In this document: in pieces, positions 18,330-29,505 of the stretch
Position numbering within the stretch: position 1 is the first letter of the stretch
How the letters are laid out: each line of letters opens with the position of its first letter
Assembly: GCA_049724395.1 (NCBI GenBank)
Contig: JAUGWO010000275.1
Span: forward strand, 1-39,502
Reading direction: 5' to 3'
Length of the DNA stretch: 39,502 bases
From: Spongospora subterranea f. sp. subterranea
Taxonomy: Eukaryota; Endomyxa: Phytomyxea; Phytomyxea; Plasmodiophorida
The notes under the pieces: generated by a model
Seen by the model: the letters and a program-made list of their open reading frames with translations, nothing else
Databases searched by the model: none
Told to the model about the DNA's origin: nothing
Program-made: the position numbers and the translations under genes

Positions 18330-19646
18330 CACTGCGCGCATGCACTTGATGCAGTTTTGGGTTTTAGCTTGCCTCCACGCGTTGGAGATGCTCTCACCCC
18401 TATGTGCATTTTTCACGCCTGTTGTGTGAAATATTTGCCAATGATGGATGGTGAATCGAGTTGGGGTATCCGACTTCGAGATCTTTGGGCCTTTGAGCGT
18501 CGGACAACTGTCGTTCCTGCTGTTCGCATAGTGTTGCGGAACATGCATCATTTTGTACACAACTTGAAGGGGCGGTTGATCTCGAAATTGTTGATTACTC
18601 ATACACCCTCCGTCAATGAATTCGGGCATTGTCCCCACGGACGCCAAACCGTCCCACACCATGTGAGTTTGAACGAGTCCATAATCAAATATGATTGATT
18701 GCAAGACTTAGATGACAACCAGCGTTTCCAGACACGATCGATTTATTCCAGCATGAGCCCCTCATTATCCCAAGCTTCCGCGTGAAAGTTGTAAAGGCAG
18801 TCATCAGGAAATCCGCTCTCGGCACACCTCGAAATCACTTCTCAACGGATTAGTCCAGTTCTCGCCCCTTTGAAAACCACAAATGTGGGTGGTTTGTAGC
18901 CATCCAGGGCAACACCCAGCAGAACGGTGCATCGACTTGAACTGCCTGTATTGGCAACGGTATTGGCGCGCGGTGACCTCTCCTACACAAGTGGTGTGGG
19001 AGACGGCTGGTCAAATCCACATTAGTCTCATCAATGTTCTACTACCGTACCCGAAACTACAGTAGCTTCAACATTGTTAACTGCTGATTCACGACCTCTA
19101 GGAACCCAATTTCTAAATCGTCTGTTTTTCGAGTTCTTTGGGCCTCGTGGGTTGTGCGGCGAATAGTGATTTTTTCACGTCTGAGAAACCGTTCAATTCT
19201 TTGCCGGAGGACAGGTAACCGATCGGGCATCAAATCAGGACGAAGCCGATGGTCGTCCTGGACCCAGATGCTGATGCCAACTGGACGATCAAAATCCCGC
19301 TCTGATTCGAAATACAGTAGGTACTCCAGTAAATTTTCGTGAAATTCAGGGCGTTGAAGTCTTCCAGCCGATGAACAGTTCCAGCTCCTGATTTTGATAA
19401 GGAGCAAAACCGTATTAGGATACCGATGGTCGAATCAAATAAGGCGAACCATTAGCCTCTTCCACAATGGTTTATTTTTTCTGCTAATTTGAAGAACTCA
19501 ATGTGATATTGTGTTGACGCGTTTCGAGTCGTAACAGCGCTGGCCCTAAAGGATTGAATGACCTTATTGTATGTTGCCATTTCCCCTTGTTTGGTGTTAT
19601 AACATTCTATCTCAACAATAATTTTTTTACCATCGAAAACCGACAT
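18330..19646 (-). mobile_element. pogo/Tigger-like DDE transposase relic (element 2)
   Basis: Minus-strand segments in order: an ORF from ATG 19646 (65 codons, MSVFDGKKIIVEIECYN); 19407-19057 with a helix-turn-helix-like start and RFLRREKITIRRTTHEAQ, a typical CENP-B/Tigger DNA-binding end; DETNVDL near 19030 (first catalytic region); LLGVALDGYKPPTFVVFKG at about 18930-18870; YLIMDSF at about 18690 (second Asp); FIDGGCMSNQQF at about 18590 (the IPxGCTxxLQ-like block before the third Asp) and INRPFKL just after it in a neighbouring frame. At least four frame changes or stops separate them. It is distinct in sequence from element 1. The last frame runs on to 18324. Inactive. Confidence 0.65.
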
Positions 19647-20949
19647 TTATTTATTTATAAGAATTGGATGGCCAAGTTGGTCACTCGTTGAATGACGTTG
19701 GCCATCAAAAATTGAAATCAATCAGTTTTATGGAATTATCATCCTGTTCGAGGAGAGTCAACAACAACTGCTTTGACATTAATATCGGTAAAATATATTC
19801 AAAAAGCCGGCTAGCCACATGATCACGAGAGTTTGCTGGCAGAGGTATTCCAGAATCGTCTCAATCCTGAATGACGTCTTCACATCTGTACCGCTTTGGA
19901 GCATGCCGAGATATGTTTTCAACAAATGCCGGAAGAGTGCTAAAATACCCTTTTCGATCGCGACCTCCTACGTTGAGGTTGCTTGCACGCAGACTCAAAA
20001 AACGATGAACCTTGTCTGCGTACTGACAAAACACCACGAACAGTGAATTCCCGATCGAACATCAGGCATAATCCGAACACATGTTCACGAGGCTTTTCGG
20101 AGCATGATCTTGGGTCAGAAACTGCATTATTGGCAAACAAAAACAAAGAACCAATACAGTGAAGAATAAGGTTGAGCCGGGTGATGCGATGGATGCCAGC
20201 AACTGAGTGGGACCAAATCAGGGAACTCCAAACATAGGCGATTCTAATGCGCCGGTCCAGATTTCGTGGGTTTGTAGCAGAAAAAGCAAAACGAAGAAAC
20301 CGCAGACGAAGTGCAAGACAAGCCTTGTTCTCATTTGGTGCATCTGTTGTTAAAATTTGAGTCGAGTGAGGTTCTTGTAATTTTGAATAATTGACCAGTT
20401 ACCTTCTCGACGACTTCAGTTGCAAAACGTTGAGATCTGTGGCAAAAACTGGAAAAACAACTAGATCTTTGCATAAAGGCGGGTGGCATAATAGTAAGAG
20501 ACAGCAATCTACTGGAGTACTTCCGATGAACTTCATTTGACCACCAAAAAGTAGAGCTCGCTGCAGAGACTTCGCAACGTGATTAGCATCTGAGGTTGAA
20601 ACAGCGGCGGACGTGCCATCCATGAAGGGTGTCTACGACAGAATTGGAAAACGAAGTGCCCAGGTCATATTTGCTTACCAAAGACGAAACTAAAATTCGC
20701 GTTCATAAGCGATGCCATCGTTGCAAACACTCAACAAATTCAGCCCATCAACGTGTTTCACAATATGCACGAGGCTTTTGTTTCAACTATTGCCAGCATC
20801 ATTTTTTTACTCGGTCTAGCAGCCACCATGAACATTGGCGGAACCTCGTTTGACACATTTTGAGCAGTGAGAACGCATTCCTACATATAATGAGCCATGA
20901 GAACCAGATATGGGTGGACAGAAAATACTTTGATTTCAAATGCAAGCTC
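19647..20949. other. Unassigned; short coding-like stretches on both strands
   Basis: On the minus strand 20340-19940 is open in pieces (RRIRIAYVWSSLIW, ITRLNLILHCIGSLFLFA, then an Arg-rich end) and vaguely recalls the region after a LINE reverse transcriptase, but no motif is decisive. 20399-20623 (-) and 20629-20853 (+) are short ORFs without recognised domains. Confidence 0.2.
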
Positions 20950-21640
20950 CTGAAAAACATCATTGTCTACGGCGCCTGAGCCATCAGGTGTTAAACTGGT
21001 ACTGTGAAACGGATGGGAGTAATTCTTCATCGTGAATTTCGTGATTTATCTCCGATGGGGTCAGTTTTCGCGAAAAGAATGCAACAGGATGGAGAATGTG
21101 ATCTTGTTGCAGTTGAGACAATATCATTCCAATTGCGAAATCAGAGGCATCGGTTTCTACAACTATTGCCAAGCTGCTCCAGATTGAAATTCGTGAATTT
21201 ACAAAACATTGGACCCTCTTGACATCTTTTGACGAAACCTAGGATGATATCATCTCCACCTTGACCGGGCCCATTTCGATTCCTGTTGGCGAGACAACGT
21301 ACTCAAGGAATTCCACTTTGACAGCATCCAAACGCATTTCTCCAACTTCGCAAACAGGTTCATGTCCTTCAATTTACTTAGGACTAGTCGGACATTCACA
21401 TCGTGTAGGACGGGTTCGACGAATATATCAATAAATCACCCCACAAACTTGTCAATATTTTGGAACGACTCATTCATCAGGCGTTGGAAAAAGGCAGGTG
21501 CATTCATCAGTCCGAACGGCATAACTCGACATTCAAAATGAACAATATTTACAGTTCAATGCAGTCTTCCATTCCATCGCCTTTATCATCTAACATTTTG
21601 TAGGCACCCTGAGATCGATCCCCTACGATGATCAAAAACA
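20950..21640 (-). mobile_element. Ty3/gypsy-type LTR retrotransposon fossil, partial pol
   Basis: The minus strand shows fragments of a Ty3/gypsy pol region: a reverse-transcriptase part at about 21620-21240 and the start of an RNase H part at 21172-20984 ([21 protein letters not shown]). It is broken, with several breaks. No long terminal repeats, gag, protease or integrase were recognised nearby. Judging by the number of breaks this is an old copy. Confidence 0.75.
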
Positions 21641-21952
21641 GGAGCGGGAACCTGTGGAGGAGGACGAAAATTGGGTAGTCGGCCATTCGCAGCAGGTACT
21701 GTAGTGGGAAAATGGGGCGGGAGAACGTTCCGAAATGACGCTGGCGAATGCGCTGATCGATGACATTTGCTTGCCGAGTCCATTCCATTTGGCACGGAAG
21801 TGACAAATGGAATGACAAGCACGATAAGACTATCACTATTCCCTTAATGGATCTCATATCTGTATTATCCTCATTATCTTATACCCAATATTGAAGTTTT
21901 TCGATGTCCCAGATATAACATCATTATCATCCACCTCCCGAATATTATCAGA
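21641..21952. other. Flank of the Ty3/gypsy fossil
   Basis: A minus-strand ORF from ATG 21857 begins with a signal-peptide-like stretch (MRSIKGIVIVLSCLSFHLS) but runs into the fossil, so a host gene start is doubtful. Confidence 0.2.
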
Positions 21953-22530
21953 TTGTGGGCTCCTTCCACAACCGAATTCAGAGTTCGCCATTCACAAAGT
22001 ACCAATATGACGTCGTTGTTGGACGAGTTTGAGACTGCTCTAATCGCACGTAATGGAATGATCGCGCCAAAACCCTTTATTTCCGATTCTCAAGCCCCAT
22101 TATTTCCTGATATTTGGGCTTTTCTTCAGATGGAGTAAGACCGTTCGAAATGTTTCGGTGGAATTACTATAAACTGTGAGGATGCTCAGGATATTTGGGT
22201 TATGTCGGGATCCCCTGAAAGGACATTCATGGCATATCACTCCGATAGCGATTATGATCACGATAACGACGCGTTTATCGGTTATGCAACACTACACGAT
22301 TGCCTGCTGGATTTTGATGAGTATCTTGACCCAAACCGACTTATCGAGTCCAAAATCCATTGTCAAGATTATCGCCAGCAAAGGAAAGCCAGGAACTAGC
22401 TCGTAAAGCGATGATAGAACGTGTGGCGGCAGAACGTGCGGCGGCAGAATGTGCGACGAGGTCACAACGTTCGACAAGGTCAGAAGATCGCGGTGTTATT
22501 GATATTAATTGTTCAATATTGTGACAAAAA
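21953..22530 (+). pseudogene. Acidic 'DSDS' family relic, copy B
   Basis: Plus-strand coding-like segments in three frames. First MTSLLDEFETALIARNG and PLFPDIWAFLQME (ATG 22004, stop at 22136-22138). Next GGITINCEDAQDIWVMSGSP, SDSDYDHDNDAFIGY, TLHDCLLDFDEYLDP and NRLIESKIHCQDYRQQ (to 22399). Last QELARKAMIERVAAERAAAE and TRSQRSTRSEDRGVIDI to about 22520. The last part is an Ala/Arg/Glu-rich helix whose DNA carries a short repeat (GGCGGCAGAA(C/T)GTGCG near 22424-22455). It matches copy A at 14530. At least two shifts. Unknown family. Confidence 0.4.
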
Positions 22531-24110
22531 ATCTACTTGTTTTCTTGTTGTTCTAGTAAATGGTTTTTCTGGTCGGGATAGGAAAACCCCATGTTCAAGC
22601 GTCCGCTGCATCCATACCAAATTAGTCAACCCCATCATTATACGCAGGACAACATCCTCTACATGTCCCAGTCGTAATCTTGCACTTTAGCCCAGGTCAC
22701 TAAAGTATCAAATATGGATTGGATTCATTGTGTCACAATAAGGGAGAATGTTTTGTGAATTCTACAGATTGAGATATGAAAATGAGTAATTGCTAAACGT
22801 GTCGTCCATTACCGATTTGAGTTTTTGATAATAACTCTGAAAACCTTCGAGACTGGCAAATAGGGTTTCCGGTAAAAACTCAACAATCCACCACCAAACC
22901 CCTTTTTTCGATATCTGGATTGAATGATGACGGTTCGCTTTAACCGCTTTCACTTCCCTTTCAATCAAGTAGGATTTCTGGCCGGAGGATGTGGCTGAGT
23001 CTTTCACGCCGTTTCTGCAACAATTAACTTAATCCAGCTCGATGATGCCCGACTAATGCCCACTGTTTAGTTTGCCCGATGTTTCAATGGTGCACTGGTC
23101 GCTGATGATTTTACTTATGAGCAGCTTCGATAACTGATTTCTTCGAATCAGAAAACCGGTGGATTCCAGACTTTCCAACACAGCAGACGACGACAAAGCT
23201 GTAATTGCATTTTCTGTGGATGTTGCGCTTGAAATGAATCAGAATTATACAAAGGTGACAGTCAACAACAACAATGAAAGACAATCGGTGATCATATGCA
23301 AATTCCATCATATCCGAAACATTGCCTAGAGCAATATCTCACGCTTCAACAATCTTGGAAGAGCACGTTCGCAGCATCTAAAACGGTTTCCGTTTGTCTA
23401 TTCCCAAAAAAAGTCAACACAGTCACTCGCGAGCCATTCGCAAATGAGCGAACTATTTTTTTATTCACAAAGAGCTGTCAGTTCATCGGCAGTCATGTCA
23501 TATCAAGACCAAATCTCTTATCCTGGATGATGATAGCCAGGGAATGCCGACGTTGGCTAATCAGCCAAGCTCACGACTCTATCACCGCTCACAGTATTTT
23601 ACACTGGATTGCCAGTCAACTTAGCGAAGGTTCTCGAAAGTGAGTGTCCTTGTAGTCGAACGAATGCTCGGCATCTCGAACGCTTCATCAAGACCACTTT
23701 CCTGGTCAATGGTGGGATGTCGCTATCATTGTTGCTGTTGTAGGCGCCCCAGTAGATACTGTATATAGAACCGAGTTGACAGCGGCGATGGCGGAAGCAA
23801 CGAAAACAGATACTGTAATTTTCAAAGACGTTTCCTTCATCATATTCGAGACAACCGAACTGGGATATTTGAAGCGGACAAGCTAAGCAATGATCACTAA
23901 TAATGTGATTCAGATTAGGCGAATATGTTTTTTTGTTTGCAACGGCTTGAAAGGCGCCAGAAAATGATAAGATGGCGCCTAAGGTCCGGCCAATCGCAAT
24001 GACATTGCTTGACCAGTGGATTCAGTTACTGTACCAAACTACACCATAGTGTCTTCGCGAGCAACGCAAATTCTCGAACCCCATGCGTTTACTTATTATC
24101 TGCTATCACC
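22531..24110. other. Unassigned, minor ORFs only
   Basis: The minus-strand ORF 23007-22762 (81 codons, KKGVWWWIVEFLPETL, LEGFQSYYQKLKS) and the plus-strand ORF 23296-23643 (115 codons) have no recognisable domain. No repeats or RNA genes seen. Confidence 0.25.
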
Positions 24111-24850
24111 ATTAGAGTCTTCTCAAACGAAAATGTGGTCTTGGTTTGAACTGAATCGCAGTCTTAGTGATGGCTGTTTTGATCGCATTCGCATGAACTG
24201 TTCCGAGGTAGATCTTGTGGGTGTCAAACATAGTATCGGAAAAGGTATTGACAGTCACTGCAGCTCCTGTCGGTTGAATGTTGTCCATCGAATATTTTAT
24301 GCCCAATCTATTGGGGGCATCTGCATCAGCAACAGTGGTTGCGACTCCAAAATGACATGTGAATGGTAAATAGACATGAATTGTCAAGGCAACACTTCAT
24401 TGACTCATATGTGTCAATTCGTCAATATGCCCTTCATCTTAGTAGTAAGGTCTTCAGTTGATGAAAGACTGTGCCGCTGCGTCGGGGAGATCTACTCAAT
24501 CCATGGTCAGCACGGATAGCTTTTGAGCAGGGTTTCGCAATGAGGTCAACGACCATTGTACCGAAGAATATGTTCGCAGACAACACGGGTTCGGAAAGGG
24601 CGTCAAGATGGCCTGACTTACCATCGCTCTTCAGGAGATCCCGAGCGCAATCATGCAATGCTGACAGCATTATAGGTGCACAACTCTCTTCTGGTGCAAG
24701 AGTTTTCGTGATTGTCCTTGTTAAATCGTTTTCTGACATTTACTTTGCAAACATAACGTGGGCGTTCTGCTGCGAGGATGGGGGGATTGAAAGTGTTGGG
24801 ATTCTCTCATTTGTAAAGCAGGGAATTTTGCGGTTGTTAACTCTGTAATG
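24111..24850 (-). pseudogene. Unknown coding-like segment in two ORFs
   Basis: Minus strand. From 24850 a frame leads (over a TAA just before ATG 24739) into 102 codons: MSENDLTRTITKTLAPEESC, IMLSALHDCARDLLKSDGK and LSANIFFGTMVVDLIAKPC, ending at 24434. A second ORF, 24387-24112, reads GVATTVADADAPNRLGIKYS and THKIYLGTVHANAIKTAITK. Composition is protein-like and the opposite strand carries no better frame. The two could be parts of one gene separated by stops. No family recognised. Confidence 0.3.
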
Positions 24851-26782
24851 GCAGAGATAAAAATTTAGAAATTTGTCTGCAGCGTCAATTTTGGCTCGGA
24901 ATGGATGGAAGTAAATATAACCGATATGATTGATTCATGCGAGACGTCGAACGCGTTGCAGAGTTGTCTTCAAAAAGTCAAGATCAACGTCAATAAAATA
25001 CATGAATAATGTATTAATCCTAACCTGGATTTTCCGACAAAATCATTGTTGATCCAGTATCCATCGCATTCTTCCTTCGCCTTGTAGTTAGAGTTGCGAT
25101 GGCGCCAACTGAGTCGACGACGAAATTATCAAGAAACTTTCCACGCTTTTTGTTTTCACCAAAACTTGAATGTGGTCATGAAACTGGCTATCTATGGAAT
25201 TAGCAAGGAATAACGGTGTTAACTAAATTGATAGTCATACTCGACGATTTGTCAAGGATAGTAGTGATAAAAATCAACTAAAAATGCAGTTGTCGCCAGT
25301 GAATTCGGGAGCAAAAAATGTCCTGTATCTCACGAATGGAGGTTAGGGTTTGCCAAGGACTGTCAGGGGTTGCGAACGTGGAATGAGTTGTTATTTCCCC
25401 ATTAAGACGGCAATTAGATCGAATAAATGGACGCGACTGTCGCTATTCTGGCGTTGTCAAAATGATTCGAATCTGGGCATTGATTTTATCAGTTCCATTT
25501 GTGAGAATCCTGATCAAAGCAAGAAACCGTTTCGGTGAAACCCCATTTTTAATGCTGTGAGGTTAAACAATAATTTGTCATTTCCTATATGGGCCAGTCG
25601 ATATTCTTGAATTCCAGAAACTGCACCATTCATTGTCTAGTTCTTCCACTGCAGTGATCCTCGAAACCACCATCGTGCTGAATGCGCCACCTGTGCATTT
25701 CTTGAACGACGCGGCCCCGATCCAGGTGGAGTAATGAAATCGTCCTGGCCATCTCGAGTCTCGTCTCGTGTTGATTCGCCAAAACTCTATCTCGTATTTC
25801 TCGTTATGGGATTACCTCAGAATCTCCCCAAATGACCGCCTCGGTTCTTGCTTCTGAGTAATGCGGTGGTTCAGTGGTGACCGGTGATGCCCCGTTTGCA
25901 CTATTGGCCACGAGGAGTTTTGTCTTGTTTCTCAACCAATGCCTTGGTCTGATACTGTATTTACCAGTATTGTCATGTGGCAGTTTGTGGGTCGAGGGAT
26001 TAGGTTGGAGTTTTGGTTTGGCGATAAAATCGGACGTAAAAAATCAATCTAAACATTGCGGCCAATATTCTGTTGCGAGTAACACTGGATCGCAATGATG
26101 ATTTGTGGGAAGTGAAAGGCGGTTACTGTATAAATCTCGTCCTGTGAGTTGCTCGGAGCAGCACCCAGCACCGTGACAACGAATCCTCCTCGAAGACTTG
26201 CCAACCTATCTTGGCAATACTACCTTGAACCCATCGGAGGGATGTCAGGAGATCACGATGAGAATAAAATATAAGCCAACGAGGTGCCTCCCGATTCCAT
26301 AAAGAAATTCGCAAATTTCATGACACTGTACATGGCGATTGTGGCAATTTCCCTGAAGCTGCGGTGGTTCCCTTTTAGGGCCAAAGGGATTTTCGACGGA
26401 AAGCTTGGCGCAATTTCTTCGGAGACCGGTCGACAGTGCAAGCAGTGACTGCGTGTGACTTGTCCTCAGTGTCGCAGTGAACTGGACATGACTCTGCCTC
26501 AGGGTGGACTATTGGCTCCGCCGCGCAATGTCACATTTGAGAGGACTCCCGTTTTATTTGACAATTATTTCCTGACGCTCGTTTGCGTCTCGCTTTCGCC
26601 TGCACTGTTTATTCTCTTGAAATTAGAACCTTGCCCATACAGGTTTCGCTGCCACTCGATGTCCCATTTTATGGATATAGATCGCAAAAATTATGAGATC
26701 CAACGCAGCGCCATAAATGAAACTAAAACAGTGCCGTGTAAATCAGCAGTTCATATCAATTGTAAATGAGATATTCACTCAG
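24851..26782. other. Long stretch with no supported gene
   Basis: ORFs are at most 104 codons. The one at 26455-26769 contains CPQCRSELD but no further zinc-binding pattern. Part of this region may hold the unfound first exon of the M20D gene. Confidence 0.35.
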
Positions 26783-28956
26783 TATACGCAGCGCCTAACT
26801 GCAACGAATCCGACATTGGCTCCATCCAGGATGAAGTCGTCCGTGTTCGTCGCCATCTCCATAGTATCCCGGAGCTGGAGAATCAGGAGCACAAAACTGC
26901 CGCCTTCATCGTCGACTATCTGAGAGATAAAATGCGGCATCGACCCGTCCGACATTCGAACGGGTGTGGCCTCTACCGGGATCGTGGCCCTGATTCAGTC
27001 CACTGTCGACCCGAATCGTTCCTGTATCGCCATCCGTGCCGATATGGACGGCCTCCAAGTGCACGAACAGCCCGAAACAGCAATCGACTACGTTTCTCAA
27101 CACGATGGTGTAATGCACGGTAACATCAGTGCAACATTTTTTGTTCTGTCAAATTCGGCTTTCCTTCTTGACGCCATCGTAGCGTAGTTTGGCACGTTAA
27201 CGTTACTTGGCAACAATGTAACGTGAACTGAGCTCTTTAAAAAGGATTGGATGTCCAGATTGAGTTTTATAGTTGACGCCAATTTCACTTCTTTTTTGTG
27301 TAGAAGGATCTGTTAAAATGATGCTTTTTTGCCTCTTTCTTCACTTTTGATTGGTAATTTGACAATTGTGTTTTGATCGGCGGCTCTCTATGGCTGTAGT
27401 CAGATGCTTTTGCATTGCCATCGGCCTTGCCGCTCTATGTCTCACGTTCTGATCCTGTTTTTTGTGGTCAGCCTGTGGTCATGATGCCCATATGGCGATG
27501 CTGTTGGTGGCGGCGCGGTTGCTGCAAGCATCCCGAGACACGTTCACGGGTACGGTCAAGCTTTTGTTCCAACCTGCCGAGGAAGGTGATGGCGGTGCAG
27601 CCCGTATGATTGAGGCCGGTGCCTTGGAGCGCCCACACGTTGATTCGGTCTACGGCGCCCATATGTAATATTTTTTGTTGTTCGTTCTCCTGGATTCGAA
27701 CATTTTTGAAAATTTTCATGTTCATTTCGTTCAAGCGCCTGTATGATTGGAGTCTCGTCCGTATCATCATATGCAATTGATCGTTTTCCGCTTTTTCGTG
27801 ATTGTTAATTATTGTTCATATTCGTGGTTAGTTGGAATTATTCGCCGAGCGGGGAGATTCACGTCAGCAATGGGCCAATGATGGGATCTACGGACGACTT
27901 CCAGGTGAAGCTGGAAGGGCGAGGTGGACATGGTGCCGAGCCACAAGGCACCACCGACTGTGGCCTGGCTGTCGCCCAACTCGTCTGCCAGCTGCACACG
28001 ATCGTGTCGAGGAATGTGTCTCCTTTGAATTCGGCCGTGATCAATATTGGCACCATCCGCTCAGGAACTTGTAACAACGCCGTCTCTGATCATGCTGTAA
28101 TTCGCGTCAATATGCCACAAATCTTGACCAACTCACCCCTTTCATTCTGTTGTCCGATTCAAGTTTCGCCTTCGCGCTTCAGATTTATTACCCCTTTTCT
28201 GTCATCGCCAGGCTGTTGTAATAACTTTCCAGCCTGGATAAGAGTTGTTAGCTTGACTTTTGTTTTCAAGGAAAGCGTTTTTGGGGCTGTTTAGCTGTCA
28301 TGTTGTTTGATGTTTTCTATTTTTTTCTACTATTTTTCATTTTGCTCAACATCTTACGTCTCATCAAACAGCCTCTCGTACTGATTTCTTCGTGCTTTGC
28401 TCAACGTTTGGATAAGCGTTATGAACCTCAGCACCAAAATCTTTTTTGCGTTTGAACCGATTTTCCGCTGTTCTTTAGTGTGTGAACGGAACAGTGAGGT
28501 ATTTTCGCGACACCGATCGTGACATTGTGATGCGGCGGATGAAGGACATCACCGAGGGCGTCGCTACCTCTAACGACGTAAAACAACAGTTCACCTATAA
28601 ATATGGATATCCGCCTACCGACAACAAATATCCTGCAAACGTATCAATTCTTCGCAAGGTCGCCGCCAAGGTTGGTAATGATTTCAGTAACTCTCAGGAT
28701 CGACAACTGATGCTTCGCCGAACGTCAGGTCGTCGGAGTGGATAAAGTTCACAACGCAAAATCAACAATGGCAGCCGAAGACTTCTCATTCTTCCTGAAC
28801 GCACGGCCTGGGTGCTTCTTCTTTATCGGATCAGCGCCGAACGTCGAGCCGGTTCAGGTTTTTCCGCATCATGAGAAATCGTTCCGCATTGACGAAAATG
28901 TACTCATCAATGGAGTTAAAATCTGGGTTGAACTGGCCCGGACTGTTCTTGTATAA
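26783..28956 (+). CDS. M20D amidohydrolase (IAA-amino-acid hydrolase / N-acyl-amino-acid amidohydrolase type)
   Basis: Exons by eye: 26783-27119, 27472-27664, 27832-28105, 28479-28670, 28729-28956, with introns of 352, 167, 373 and 58 nt. The product starts inside the mature protein ([16 protein letters not shown]); an upstream exon, perhaps a signal peptide ending in YAAPNC, is missing. Family motifs in order: [12 protein letters not shown] and [29 protein letters not shown] (metal ligands, spliced across intron 1); [47 protein letters not shown] (dimerisation domain); [45 protein letters not shown] (last ligand). Such enzymes cleave N-acyl or auxin-amino-acid amides. Between YLRDK and CGIDPSD, at the AAAA of 26929-26932, one base is surplus; no intron fits. 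Introns are longer than in neighbouring genes. Confidence 0.75.
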
Positions 28957-29087
28957 AATTGCCTTTCTAAACGCGTATGTTCTGCCTATTGTCGAGTTCA
29001 CTGAAAAATTGATTTTGGGCGCTTTCTCCGATGAGGAATCGCTGCTCCGAAGTTTCCGAAAAACAGGTTAATTTGCGTTGATCATTG
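28957..29087. other. Spacer between the M20D gene and the small basic protein
   Basis: Short 3' and 5' flanking sequence; nothing distinctive. Confidence 0.3.
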
Positions 29088-29273
29088 ATGGCCAGTCAAG
29101 TCGGTGGTGGTCCAGCGGTTCAAGATTCGAAGCCGTCACAAGAAGGGATGGGGAAGGAGGCTGGCGCGCAGCCTGGGGCGCCCGTACCACGTGGATCGCC
29201 TCGCCTTAGCCGCGCCGCCCAGAAGCAACGGAAGAAGATGAACATCGTTAAGAAGCCGCCGGGTGAGAAGTAA
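29088..29273 (+). CDS. Small basic protein, 61 residues, unknown
   Basis: ATG at 29088 (MASQVGGGPAVQD...), stop TAA at 29271. The first half is Gly/Pro/Ala-rich and probably disordered, the second is strongly basic (RLSRAAQKQRKKMNIVKKPP). GC content is visibly higher than in the flanks, typical of coding sequence here. The last codons overlap a splice-donor-like GTGAGA with an acceptor-like ACATTAG 30 bp on, but joining them only adds a stop. It is convergent with PRP17, whose stop lies 230 bp downstream. A ribosome- or RNA-associated role would suit the composition; this is inference only. Confidence 0.5.
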   Translation: MASQVGGGPAVQDSKPSQEGMGKEAGAQPGAPVPRGSPRLSRAAQKQRKKMNIVKKPPGEK

Positions 29274-29505
29274 GGGTCAAGCGCTGACTAACATTAGGAT
29301 AACGTGCAAGGAAAACTGGCAAAAAATTGAACGAGCGCTCAAGAGCGTAATAAAGAAAACGATTGAAACAGCAAAGTCCAACGGCAGAAAATTGGTGGAA
29401 ATGCTACCTTCGTTGCAAACAAAATTTGAAAAGTCGTATGGGCATCACTGAAGATTCGACAATACTGTTGGTCTGGCACGACCTGAGAGCTGAATGAGAT
29501 TTTGA
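29274..29505. other. Convergent 3' spacer
   Basis: A 58-codon open stretch (29280-29451, Lys-rich, CKENWQKIERALKSVIKK) lies between the two stops; it has no start of its own and could be an unplaced exon. Otherwise 3' flanks. Confidence 0.3.

Noticed and set aside
18560-18700. HMVWDGLASVGTMPEFIDGG read as a Tc1/mariner transposase
   Set aside because: Upstream and downstream minus-strand segments (FLRREKITIRRTTH, LLGVALDGYKPP, YLIMDSF, INRPFKL) fit a pogo/Tigger DDE_1 transposase better.
19940-20340. Minus-strand text resembling the post-RT part of a LINE
   Set aside because: No YxDD or QGDPL block adjoins it; similarity is too weak to name.
21549-21857. Small secreted protein with a signal-peptide-like start
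   Set aside because: Its second half lies in the Ty3/gypsy fossil, so the ORF is probably fortuitous.
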